Source of the DNA: Beta vulgaris subsp. vulgaris
Taxonomy: Eukaryota > Streptophyta > Magnoliopsida > Caryophyllales > Amaranthaceae
DNA length: 64,000 nucleotides
Direction: 5' to 3'
Assembly: GCF_026745355.1 (NCBI RefSeq)
Contig: NC_079206.1
Location: 6,779,044-6,843,043 of the forward strand
A program made the translations under genes and the position numbers. Positions 43,901 to 55,535 of the stretch are shown in pieces. How positions within the stretch are numbered: the stretch's first letter is position 1; every line of letters begins with the position of its first letter. Below the pieces are notes generated by a model, which saw only the letters and a list, made by a program, of their open reading frames with translations, did not search any database and was not told the origin of the DNA.

Positions 43901-43949
43901 TAATTCTGTTAGTTTGTTTGTTAGTCTGTTATACAGACAGTTTGAGTAG
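40937..43949 (+). pseudogene. Broken Ty1-copia pol (integrase, RT, RNase H)
   Basis: Starts abruptly within pol, upstream of the GAG-pre-integrase motif (LWHL.LGHL near 41072). Integrase with DVWGPY near 41263 and PQQNGIIERKH near 41536, RT with [10 protein letters not shown] near 42469 and YVDDILL near 42893, and RNase H with SSSEAEYRA near 43492 are all recognisable. Breaks occur near 41612, 42690 (short deletion), 43020 (stop), 43235 and 43550. Gag, protease and the 5' LTR are gone. It differs from the intact copia at 7.3 kb but has the same architecture. Confidence 0.9.
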
Positions 43950-44079
43950 GCTTCTATTACAATACATTGTATATACCTCTCTTCCTCATTCATGTAATAA
44001 TTAATTCATACTGAAATAATACACCGAAATTCTCTGAATTCTTTCTCTCTTTCTCTCTTTCTCTCTTTCTCTCTCTACA
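43861..44079 (+). repeat. 3' LTR of the broken copia
   Basis: Begins TATTGAAGTATACACTCC straight after the polypurine tract TTGAGGGGGG (43851-43860) and ends CTCTCTCTACA. 219 bp. No partner LTR, hence no TSD. Confidence 0.7.
44036..44077. repeat. Pyrimidine microsatellite (CTTTCTCT)n
   Basis: CTTT/CTCT repeats at the end of the copia LTR, about 490 bp before FAO-B. Confidence 0.8.
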
Positions 44080-44423
44080 TTTTTAGTCATATGTGATCTG
44101 AAGTTCACAAATTATCAAGTATCACTCCCAAAATATTTCTTTCTTGTACACATTACTAAATACCATAGATTTGTTGGTTGGGTCACGAAAGTATATGTAG
44201 TTAGTTGAGGCCACTGGCCAGTGGATGCGCCAAGTATTTGGAAGCCGAAAATACAACCACAAGAATCGTGCGATAGTTATTTCAAAGGTAAAACTTATGG
44301 TTATTGGTTAGTTCTCATTTCTCAACGCTACTGAAAACTTTTGCTAACTTTGCCATGATCAAGCTATTATGATATGAGCACCACACAAGTGACATAATTA
44401 AGGAAACTTTCGTACTATAGTCT

Positions 44424-44431
44424 ATATATAC
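44424..44431 (+). promoter_or_regulatory. TATA box of FAO-B
   Basis: TATATATA then CAACA, 104 bp before the ATG, as in FAO-A. The rest of the two proximal promoters is much less alike. Confidence 0.6.
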
Positions 44432-44527
44432 AACAAACCTAGTGACAGTATAAACGATTTCCTTCTAATACACATACATTACTCCAGGTTTCATTGTTGT
44501 ACTCAATAAAAACAGAGTAAAATTACT

Positions 44528-47500
44528 ATGGAGTGCAATGATGGTATTAGCCATCGCCAACATCCCAATATAGAGAAAGAGGATTTGGTGATGAACTCAG
44601 AAAGCATTGACACGGAAAGGCTTTTGATGGAAAGCGAGAAGCAAACTTATACAAATAAATTGTCTTCTTGGGAGATGGAATCTCTAACTGCTCTTTGTGA
44701 TACCCTCTTACCTGCCGTTGATCCGCCGGAGTCTACAACCGATGAGTCGGTCGTCCGGTTTTACAGGACGTCAGCTTCCATGAATGGGACTCCGGAGCAT
44801 GTAGGTACCATTAAATCATTTCATTGTTGAATGTTTCCTTCTCTTGTTTATCTTTTTTTTTTTTTTTTTTTACAACGAGAAATCGTACATTAATTAAAAA
44901 AAGAAGTACAACTTAATGCTCATACAACCTAAACTAAAATAGACAAACAAATCTAAAAGGAGTTTTAGGAGCTCATACATTCCACCTAAAACAAACGAAA
45001 AAAACCCAATACAAAGACACATAGGAAGGGGGCGTCGCTGGTCAGTGCCAAAGTAAAAAACATAGTTTTACTTCGTGTAATTTTTGTGTTTGCACTATTT
45101 GGCATTTGAAAACTATTTATCAACCAACTTTCAAAAAAAAACCCTAGCCTCCCTTACCCTTTATTCATCAATTAGGGGCTGCCATGGATGTTTTCATCCA
45201 TAGTAAGCCCCTTTTCCCCTTTTATTTCCAGTTTTTAATTCATTTTCTTGTTTTGTTCAATAAATTAATCCATTCTTATGAGATTTTCTCAAACCCTGTT
45301 ATGGGGTTTTTAGTTTCTGTTTTGGAAATCTCCTTCTCCCTTATGGGAGTTGTGAGTATGGTTCTTTTGTTTTTAGGTATGAGAAAGTATTCTCATTGGT
45401 CGAAGTTCGAGACTCAACATGAAGGTATTGGAATCTCGGATGCGGTCAACCTGACTCGATCAAGAATGTTCTTCCCAAGCTATATCAGAATGATGGACTT
45501 CCTCATCAATAGCTGCTTGATTCAACAAATACAAGAGGGTTGTGATGTATTGTTCGATCTGGTTCATTGTAGTTTCTTCGAAGACGAATTTGATTTAGTC
45601 TTGTTTGATTGTATCTTGTTTTACTTTAATACCTATTGTAGATGCCGTTTGACCTTCAATTAATGAAATTTCTCTTTCAAAAAAAAAAAAAAGAAACCAA
45701 CTTTCAAAAGCTTTTTTTTTACTATTACATAAGTAATAAACATAATCGATAAGTTCGTCTCAATGTGAGAATAATCTCAAATATTAACTTTGTAAAAGTT
45801 CCACTAATGTATAATTAGAGATAATTCTCAAAATCTCAAACATAAGTAATAAACATTTTTCAATTCTTAAGAGAAAATTTACCTGTTAAAAGTTGAAACC
45901 GCTACCAAAAAATATACTATCTTCCTTTTTCTCTACCATTTCTGATTTGCGATATCTTTAATTTTAAATTTGTATAAGTAAAGATCATTAATATTTTTAA
46001 AATATATATTGAGATGGATCTAACAAAATCGCAAATGATTATACCATTTTCTATATAAAAATAATATAAAATAGTCAAAGTGAAACATATAAATAGTGTA
46101 CAACATCGTATGGTAGAAGATAAATTAAAAAACAATACTCCCTCCGTCCCAAAATATAGTTCACACTTCTATTTTTTCACGGGAATTAAGGTAAGTAGAA
46201 TCTAAGAGAGGTAGTAAAGATTTTTTGTTTATTTAAATAATTGTTGCATGAGAAAAGATGATTTTAGGAGAGGGAATGAAGAATAATTGTATGTAACACT
46301 TGGGTTGAATAAACAAAGCAAAAAACAAAATTCAAGAAGCAAATAAATGATGGGGACACGATTTTTCTAGAAAAATTACAAAAAAAAAAAATGTGAAACT
46401 AATATAGAAACGAGAACTATATTTTGAGACACCTAAAATAAAAATGGGAACTATATTTTGAAATAGAGGGAGTAGTTGTGATTTTTTAGCCTACATATTT
46501 TGGTTTCCTAACACGAAACTTTAATCATTAATCTCTTAAAATTGATATTTATAGGGGCACGAATAAAACTATTTTTGTATGTGTTACTGTTAATTACAAA
46601 TAATTGTTAAAGTTGAGGATCAAAAGAGCAGAAACATTATAAAGGGACGAAGATGGAGCTATTTGGTTTGACGAATCATAAATTTATTGATGTGGCTAAC
46701 AATTATCCATCTTTAAAATTTTTGGGTATGACATGAAGGTAGGTAGGATGATAAGCCAGAGACTTCGGCAACATGTGTTATTGGGGAGAATTATACTGGT
46801 TTTGTTGGCCACGAGGTTAGGAACATTTGTATTGGGCTTATTGGGTGGAGGATTACCCAATTTATCTCCTCGTTACCCATTTCTCCTCAAGTGCTCAGAG
46901 ATGTCTCTTGAAAAACGCCAACAACTAGTTCTCTCTTGGCGTACCAGTTGGTTCTATCTAGTTCGAATGATCTTTTTTGGCATGAAACGCCTCATTTCAG
47001 TAGTCTACTTTACTCAGGTATATCTTTCCCTCATTCTATTCTTTTTTTTTTTTTTGTTTCTTTTAAGTGCGCCTTTTTCTCATTCTCAAAACGTTTACAT
47101 AGTAAAAATCTTCATGATCGGAAATATTTACATAACAAGAAACAAATACACTTATGACCCACTAATACTAGTACTACTTGCTAGTCTTGGCGTATGCTTG
47201 ACTTGAACGCAGACACTTACAAACACAAGTATTAGAACAAGAGTAGACCAAACTAACATGTTTTTTCTCTTTGACTTACTCAAGGATGGTGAAATTAAAT
47301 TAGGTTCCTGAAGTTCTCTATATCATATGCCTCCTTGAGTTTATATTCTTGAGATCTTCTCTTAAGAGAAGCTTAATTTTCTAATATCAAAAGGTGTGGA
47401 ATATTGTATCACATGTTAGGAAATGGGGTGTTGTAGTTTGGTTAATGCGGAACAAATCAATAAAATAAAAAGGATAAGAAAAATAATAAAGAAGATAAAC

Positions 47501-49947
47501 TGAAAGAATACAAGGATTTACGTGGTTCAGTCAAAATAGACATACGTCCACAGGTGGGGGAATTGAGAGCTTCTTCACTATGATGGAAAAAAAACAAAGA
47601 GATAATTACAAGGAGTCCTAAAAATACTAGAGGCTAAAAGTTTTATGTTAAATAATGAACATCACGAAACCCTTTTATAAAATAAGGAACCCTTACAAAA
47701 CCCTAAAAGATAACTCAACCAGAAAAAGTCGAAATTGTGTAAAAGCTAAGCCGCCCAATCCGGCGGTCAATTTCTCCAAACCTGCTGACTTTCTCGGGCC
47801 CAATCGGGCAACATCTGCCTGGTCGTAATTCGCGACGGATGCCCCGGGCCTGTGAAAACATAATCGGAAGCCTTTAAAAGGCACCAAACTTAACATCACA
47901 CTTAATGGCAGTTGGCAACATGCTGGGATACTCTAGATAACAGTAAATTCTGGTAACTAGCTAATCACTAATACAAGATGAATGCAAAATTATATACATC
48001 ACTATTGATTTTTATATTTTAAGAGGTTACTTACTTGTGTCCTATGGGTGTTTCATGCTTAAATATTGTCAGGTCGACGACAATGAAGATTATAATCCAA
48101 TATGGGAAGCAATAGGATATTGTGGACCGGACCCATACTTCATATCCAAAAAAGCCAGTGAATCAAACAAACAATCAGCATACCTCACACCCAAATCCCT
48201 ACATAATCAACCTAAAGAAGATCTTTGTGGCCCATTATACAAAGGCATTATTAATGTAAAGTGTACACAAGAAATACTCATTGAGTCTCTTAAGCACTCC
48301 AACTTCCAAGTCTCAATCAACCGCAAAAAGAAAGATTGTCAAATGCAAGTGATTACCATCAAATGTGATGTTGTTGTGGTAGGTTCTGGCAGTGGTGGCG
48401 GCGTTGCTGCAGGTGTTTTAGCTTCATTAGGCTACAAAGTTCTTGTTATTGATAAAGGAGATTACTATGCAAGGACAAATCTTTCTCTCTTAGAGGGTCC
48501 TACTTTAGATCAAATGTATGAAGGTGCAGGGTTATTATCAACTAAGGACTTAGGTGTGAATATATTGGCAGGATCAACAGTTGGAGGTGGATCAACTATA
48601 AATTGGTCAGCCTCAATACGAACACCACCACACGTAATTAAAGAATGGGCTGATGTGCATGAACTTGAGATTTTCGATAGTCCTTTATATAAAGAGGCTC
48701 TTGATGTGGTTTGTGAAAAGATGGAGGTGCAAAGTGATATAGATGTAAGTGATGAAGGATTCAATAATGCAGTGCTTAGAAAGGGTTGTTTAGAGTTAGG
48801 ATATCCTGTTGTGAACATTCCTCAAAATGCACCGAAGAATCATAATTGTGGTTGGTGTTGCCTTGGGTGCAAGGATGGAAAGAAGAAAAGCACTTGTGAG
48901 ACTTGGCTTAAAGATGTAGTAAATTCAGGAAATGGAGCTATACTAACAGGGTGTGAAGTTGCAAAAGTGTTGTATGGAAGGCAAAAAGGGAGGAATCGAG
49001 ACACAGCTAAAGGAGTAATGTTCGACATTACAAGTAGTAATGATCGTCAATCATCATGTGTTATTGTAGAGGCGAAGGCAACAATCATAGCTTGTGGTGC
49101 ACTCAATACACCAGCATTGTTAAGAAGAAGCGGACTAAACAACAAAAATATAGGAAAAAATTTACACCTTCACCCTGTAGTTATGGCTTGGGGATACTTC
49201 CCCGATTCAGAACCACTATCATCTTTGTTGTCGGACAACCAAGGTGATCAAGTATGGCCGGAAAAGCAGAAAAAGAGTTACGAGGGTGGTATCATGACCA
49301 CCATGTCTACTGTGGTAGCAGATTTTAACGATTCAGGGTATGGAACAGTGATCCAAACACCATCATTACACCCAGGTTTATTCTCTGCCATGATGCCATG
49401 GACCTCAGGCTTAAACATTAAGCATAGAATGACTAAATTTTCTCGAACATCACACATGTTTGCGCTTGCTCGTGATATGGGATCAGGAGTCATATCTACT
49501 TCTCCTTTTGACATTAAATACAAGATGCACCCAATAGATGAAGCTAATCTACAAAAAGGAATTGAGAAGATGTTAAGGATACTAGCAGCTGCAGGGGCTG
49601 AAGAGATTGGCACTCACCATTATAGTGGATCAAGCATTAATGTAAAGAAAGCTAGTTTTCATGAGTTTGAGAAGTTCGTCAAGAAAGAGAGTTCGAAAGC
49701 GATACAAGGTCTGTCTATGCCCATCGCCTCTGCCCACCAAATGGGTAGTTGTAGAATGGGGATCAACCCTAGGACCTCAGTGGTGAACCAAAGGGGAGAA
49801 AGTTGGGAAGTGGAGGGACTTTATTTGGCAGATTCTAGTGTTTTCCCAACAGCGTTGGGGGTAAATCCTATGGTCACTGTGCAAGCTATTTCTTATTGCA
49901 CCACTCAATCAGTTCTTGAGTTTCTTAGGAGGAGGAAGACATGTTGA
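44528..49947 (+). CDS. FAO: Long-chain fatty alcohol oxidase, paralog B
   Basis: Same role and fold as FAO-A. Exons 44528-44800, 46739-47017 and 48073-49947, phase 0, GT..AG introns, give 808 aa. Junctions are TPEH / VGRM and YFTQ / VDDN, identical in position to FAO-A. The FAD motif VVVGSGSGGG is near residue 283, ASAHQMGSC near 738 and GVNPMVTVQ near 784. Exon 2 is hydrophobic (membrane segments near residues 104-128 and 164-183). No stop or frameshift. Intron 1 (1.9 kb) carries non-LTR retroposons and a Stowaway; intron 2 (1.1 kb) carries an antisense solo LTR. N-terminal parts have diverged clearly from FAO-A while the middle of exon 3 is about 98% identical at DNA level, suggesting gene conversion. 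Confidence 0.92.
44853..45090 (-). repeat. Possible minus-strand non-LTR retroposon tail
   Basis: A run of 19 T (44853-44871) is followed by ACAACGAGAAATCGTACATT. Inverted, this is a sequence ending in poly(A), as at LINE 3' ends. No domain or TSD was found. Confidence 0.35.
45137..45694 (+). repeat. Retroposed poly(A) sequence with TSD, FAO-B intron 1
   Basis: A 15-bp direct repeat AACCAACTTTCAAAA (45122-45136, 45695-45709) flanks a segment that starts AAAACCCTAGCCTCCC and ends TTTCTCTTTC plus about 14 A. Those are the marks of a LINE-mediated insertion. A 159-residue open frame (45184-45663) begins with a hydrophobic stretch but matches nothing I recognise. It could be a short LINE/SINE-like element or a processed pseudogene. 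It lies in sense orientation within the intron. Confidence 0.7.
46138..46472. mobile_element. Stowaway MITE in FAO-B intron 1
   Basis: CTCCCTCCGTCCCAAAATAT at the left, with its inverted counterpart ..ATATTTTGAAATAGAGGGAG at the right, and TA on both flanks. Close to the Stowaway consensus. Confidence 0.85.
47414..47895 (-). mobile_element. Solo LTR, antisense, in FAO-B intron 2
   Basis: Plus strand from TGTTAGGAAATGG to CCAAACTTAACA (TG..CA) with the exact 5-bp TSD TCACA (47409-47413, 47896-47900). No internal region or second LTR. On the minus strand a U5-like GTGGACGTA..TGAACCACGTAAATC motif (47520-47551) and a TATAAAAGG near 47680 set the orientation. Confidence 0.8.
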
Positions 49948-50097
49948 AGCATGAATAATTTATCCTTTGAGGACACATATATTATCTACTTCTAGACCTT
50001 TAAGCCTTTGATTAAAAGTAACTTATATGATAATTGTAATGTAATGTTTCATAGTTTTAAATTTGTCTGCAATGTATATCTTTGTCCTGTATGTATA

Positions 50098-53081
50098 TGT
50101 TATGACTCTAAGTCAATGTTATTTTGATGATGATAAACACATGTTATTTTATTGATAAACGAATTGTGCCATAACTTGTATGAGTGTATCAGTGATCTTA
50201 GAAAGCCATGAAGGCTAGACGTTCGTGAAACAGTGAAGAACTTGAAGATATGGAAGCTTAGATTTTGTTATACTCTTAATTATATAATGTAAAGTATTGG
50301 AACCTTGTGCTAAACTTTGTGCTAAAATTAGAAATGTGAAATTAGAATGGTTATTTATTTTCTTAGAGTTAAGAAAATAGGTAAGCATATTAATTTCATA
50401 TATCTATATAAAAGGGAATCTTAGTTTTGAAATTAAGATATTAAAGAAAATGTTTTTAAAAAAGGATTTTATAAAAACAGATTTTTAAAAAAAAGGACTT
50501 TAGAAAAACCGAGTTTAAAAATATTTTGTAAATATCGATTTTAAGAAAAAATATTTTATAAAAGAATTTCGAAAGCAAAAGGATTTTTAAGAAAAAGAAA
50601 AAAGGAAAACTAGTTTGTGATAAACTATTTTGATAAAAAAAGGATTTCGAAATAAATGAGGAATATGAGATAAAAAGGAAATCAAATTGGTTATCAAGAT
50701 TATGGATAAACATTGATTTAAAGAAAACTTATCTTTTTGAAATAAGGATAAAGATGAATAGATAAAGTTTGTTTTCTTAAAAGAAAAGGTTTTATCCCTT
50801 AATCTTAGGAGTAAAAGATAATCATAACTTAGAGAAGGATTTTCAATCGAAATATATGCTATAAAAGGGATTGAAAATTAGTTTCATAACTCACGTTTTC
50901 ACAGAGAAAAAAAATCGCACTAGCAGAAAAAGGACCATTTGCGTCGCCCCATTTGCGTCGCATGAAAGGCAAAACAACGCAATAACGTAATTTGCGTCGC
51001 ATGCAAGGATCGGAGGAGTGTGACACACAACATGGGTACATGAGCATCAGTATGAGTTATATGCGTCGCACGTGCCTCAAGTGCGTTGCAAAAGCTCAAT
51101 GTGCATCGGACCACCTGGAGCATACGACGCAGATCGTCTCCTCTTTGATAAAAAAAATTCACACTATCTGCGTCGCACTATCCTTTGGTGCGTTGAAAAA
51201 TACTAAATTGCATCGGACCCCTTGGCCCATCCGACGCAAGCCCACAGCCCACAACACACTTAAAAATTTTAACACGCCAACTCCTCTCACCCTCTAACCT
51301 AAAACTCCTTCTCACCCTCTAACCTAAAACTTCCCTACTCTCTCTCTATCTCTCTAAGCGGCGCTACTTTCTAACCTACCATCTCTCCCTACTCTCTCTC
51401 CTTCTCACCCTCTAACCTAAAGATCTCGATTATCTTCAACCATATCTGAACGCAAATCGACCGAGGCTAAAACAGATCCTAGAAATTGAAGATCTCGCCA
51501 AAATCGAACTAAGAGAATCGAGTGAAATCTCATCGAAAAGAGTTTGTATCTTGCCAAATTCGAATGAAGAGAATCGAGTGAAATCGGCTTCTCAGGTAAA
51601 ACTCAGATCTCTTTCTCTCCCGTTTTCACCCTCAATTCCTCCCTCTTTCCTCACCTATTCTTTTTTTCGATGACTCCATTGACGAAATCTCATTGAAAAA
51701 AGAGTTCGTATCACTTTTCGGAAAAATTTGCTTAAATTAGAATAATTTTGATTTTTTTTCCTATGTTAATTTTTTTGCTGTAACTCCTGTTTCAGATTAT
51801 GTTCGCATCCACCCAGATTATTTTAATTAATGTTCGTATCCAACCCAGATTATGTAATTTGTTGGATTTGTTGAACCCACAACTATTCAAGCTCAAGGAT
51901 ATGGTCGACATCTTATAAGAAGGCATGGATTCAAGCTCACTTTGTTTCTTTTATGAATTTTTGTGATTTTATAATTAATTTTATTATTATTCGGGAAATT
52001 CTAGAAATTCAAGAATTTTGTAATTTTATTCTTAATTATATTCTTAATCTTTGATATATTGAGAAAGAATGAGTTTGTATACAAGTTGTAAAATTGACGC
52101 AACAATGGAACGAAGATTTGATTAAAGTCTAGGTTTGATTGAAGTCTGGATTATTGTGGATTATTGTTGGATTATTGTGGATTCTTTGATTATTTTTTTT
52201 CATATATAAATTGCCAATTTGCGTCCCACCTAAGGGATTATGCGACGCAAATTTATTTTTTTTATAGTTAAATTGTGCTTGATTTGCGTCGCACATATAG
52301 CTGAAGATTATGTGACGCAGATGCATGATTTGCGTCGCACCATGTGCTATGTGTGACGCAAATTCCCCTTCTATCCAGGCTACTTTGTGGGGTTGGGGAG
52401 AGCCATCTGCGTCGCACCGAGTACAACGTGCGACGCAAATAGATAAAAGATCTGCATCGTTTTCGCATACGACGCAGATCAATTATAGGTCATCTGCGTC
52501 GAGACCTATGCCGTCGGACCCAAGTCCGACGCAAATAGGGGTCCCAGGTCTGACGCAAATCGTCATTTCTCTACTAGTATCGGAGATTTTAAGAGCTGAA
52601 AAGAGTTCTAAGGCACAAAGCATAGTACAGTTCTAGTCAGGTGAGGGAAACTAAATAACGTTTGTGATTGTCCTCTAATTTGTTTGAATAAGAAGCACAC
52701 TTTTGAGGATCTTTTCTTTCTGTAATTTCATCATTATAGAGAGTGGCAACACTTAGAGTTAAGTCTTGGGGAGCACAACTATGGTTAGTAGTGGGGGAAT
52801 CTTATTGTATCAAGGGTTTGATATTTAGGATTCAAATAATAAAAGAGTTTGGTTTGTGTGGACGTAGATCTCAGAGGAGATTGAACCACGTTATATCTTG
52901 TGTTTGATCTTCAATTTCACATTTTGTTACGATTTAATTTTCGCAAAATACGAATCAGAGATTTACGAGCGATTTGCACAGTGCCTGGCACTGTGCCATA
53001 ACCAAGATTTTGCGAAAATCGATTAAATTTCGTCACTCAATTCAAACCCCCCTTTCTTGAGTGTTACCCTGTGTTCAAACA
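50098..53081 (+). mobile_element. SIRE-like solo LTR split by a CACTA element
   Basis: From TGTTATGACTC to TGTTCAAACA with the 5-bp TSD GTATA (50093-50097, 53082-53086). Without the inserted CACTA (50918-52579) it is about 1.3 kb. The 3' part has GTGGACGTAG..GAACCACG (52857-52890) and AAACCCCCCTTTCTTGAGTG (53045-53064), which I associate with copia SIRE/Maximus-type LTR ends. It begins about 150 bp after the FAO-B stop. Confidence 0.75.
50918..52579. mobile_element. Non-autonomous CACTA element, copy 1
   Basis: Starts CACTAGCAGAAAAAGG and ends TTTCTCTACTAGTA, where the last base should be G. The 3-bp TSD TCG flanks it (50915-50917, 52580-52582). Subterminal regions (about 50935-51240 and 52210-52560) are arrays of TTTGCGTCGCA and inverse copies. 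There is no transposase. Inserted in the SIRE-like LTR; same family as 62019-63588. Confidence 0.85.
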
Positions 53082-53086
53082 GTATA

Positions 53087-55530
53087 TCATATGGCTAGTA
53101 AACATATCGAGTTGAGTCGGGTTTATGATTTTGTCGATAAAAAACTAACCCATTTAATAATCAGGAAATGAAAAACTCCATCTAAAACCTTTTTAATTAC
53201 TAAAAGATGTAGTTGTGTGATCCATGTAGCCTATTAGATCAGTATTATAAGTATTACTTGAAGTAAACTAATTAATTATAAAACATTAAATGAATAAATT
53301 TAGTATGAAAGGATGCATGCTTCAAGTTTAGCAAAATAATTATGTTAGCAAATTTCACATCTATAAATATTACTTCATAAAATTCAAGGATCAATTTTAT
53401 CGACATGATCTCTTTTATTTTCCTTCCCCGAACTTGTCAAAATTTCTACTAACCAAAATAAAGTACTATTGAATTGAAGCGATATAAAACCAGAATCGGT
53501 GTATTACCTCGACCAAATATACAAGTTTATTATGTGCAATCCATTATATCTGTTGTGTGTTGTATGCATGTATATCTAAGCGTAAATTATGTATCAATGC
53601 TTTATATCATCTTCAATGTTAAACGAATAGTGTTACGAGAATCCGGAATAGTAAGTTTAAATCTTTGCTTTTTGGAGAAGTATGCTTTTGAAATTCTGGT
53701 ATTTAAGAACGACATTAGAAAAGTTTCTTAAAATATTACTCCCTCTTTCTCAAAACATAGTGCTTGTATTCATTTTGGGTGTTCCAAATATAGTGCCTAT
53801 TTGAAATCTTTATATTACTTTGTTGTGATCCTATTAGTTGTTTTTGTTTATTAAAGTTTACTTTATTAATTGACACATTGAGCACAATTTACCACAAGTA
53901 AAGATTTTAATAGATTGGATTTGGACCGCATTATGCACAATTAGACTCGTGTCCTACAAGAAAATGGATTTTAAATTCATGAAGGTCTTGGGATCAAACC
54001 CTATACTACACAATTTCTAAAATTTTTTATTGTACATTGCTCTTCAAATGGTACAATGCATACATAATTAATTTTAATGAACATGCAAATTTATTTATTT
54101 TTAAGGATGCAAGGGATATGTTTAATAACATTAACTGTGGAAACATGGATCACTAAGAGAAGTTAGATGAGATGGTGATTCTTTGAAAACCCTTACATAA
54201 GGTCAGGGGTTCGAGCCCAAGCTTTAGCATATTTATTTTTAAAATAATGACCACTTGACTTTGTTGGTTAATAGATACGTGGCGAAATTTTGTGGCAAGA
54301 GGAGGGTGCCACGTGGCGCATCGACGTTGTTACGCACGCTTTTTAATATATTAGTATAGATTAAACTTAGCTCCGATGGATTGATTCATAATAATCAAGT
54401 AAATAAGGATATTCCTAGAATGTCAAAAAGATTGAGGTGCCAAAGGGAGTTTAATAACTATAAAGTTGGCAGTTTGACTTAACTATGTGTGTGTGATGCT
54501 TAGGTCAATGTAATTTTCCTATCATTGTGTAGCTAAGCACTAATGGGTATAAGATTAATAAGAAAATTAATGTTTGATTGAGGAATCTATGAGTGATGAA
54601 ATAAGCAATGATTTCACCACAATTTTTGTCCGCTATATTATCTTAACATGTTGTAAAGGTATTATTACTTCGAGAGGACGATCACTCCTCCTCATTTACA
54701 GGACTTGTTTGTATCCTGCTGTCCCTATCTTGTACTCCGACGTAAACCAATCAAGATATATGTAAGTAGGTTGCTTCCAATTGAAGTTAGGTAAGTCTAT
54801 AATTATTATATGCATGTTATTGTATCTATAAAAGTCGAAAATGTGTAGTTAGGTTGCCACTAATCAGGGTTGCAATTCTTTATGATATGCATGCTCACTA
54901 TTAAAAAAAATAATTATATAGAGTCCGTCTAAGTAAAGAGAATTTGAAAATCCAATTTTACAAGAGGCAGGAGAGATTAAACCCTTGTTACGAGGATAGA
55001 AGGAGGGCCTCCAACCAACAAGGTCAACTTGATCCATACAAATTTAGACCATTTCTCGATTGTGCGTGTCCTTTTTTGTGTTGGGGTCACACTAATCTTC
55101 TCTGTGTCGTTCTAATTTTATCAGATCTCTCTAAATCAACCCTTTAAATTTTAATTAAAGTTGTCTATTATAAAAATATGACGTATAAGCTTTTCGAGTT
55201 ACCTATTACAAATTTCGATGTATAAGGCTCGATTTACATCATTACAAACAAAAAATTTGTAGAACAGTTTTTGTGTCACTTGCTACATAAATAACATAAT
55301 AGCCAACACAATATGTTTATGCTTCTAATATTTATTTCTAGACGACGCTAGACCAAAATTTCGAAGCTTTAGTCCATGCAACTAACGGAAAATCTAAATC
55401 TCCTTTTTTGTTATTTGTTATTTCTCAAAACTATTTCATTTTCCTAATAGTCATTTGTGTTATCCGTGATCCTTAGGTCTTGTCTTGACGTAGTTCTCAA
55501 ATTTAATTTGTATAATAAGTTGATCTTAAC
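53087..55530. other. Intergenic DNA with unresolved repeat remnants
   Basis: A Stowaway-like left end (CTCCCTCTTTCTCAAAACAT at 53742) has no right partner. A B-box-like AGGGGTTCGAGCCC occurs near 54205 in a segment with paired CCACGTGGC sequence ending AATATATTAGTATAGATT near 54360. No gene seen. Confidence 0.4.
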
Positions 55531-55535
55531 ACTTT

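Noticed and set aside
45184..45663. Independent host gene of 159 aa
   Set aside because: The frame lies wholly inside a poly(A)-tailed insertion with a TSD in an FAO-B intron; kept as a retroposon.
54110..54362. Helitron 3' end or SINE
   Set aside because: AATATATTAGTATAGATT and a B-box-like site are suggestive, but there is no 5' end, no clean hairpin plus CTRR terminus and no TSD.
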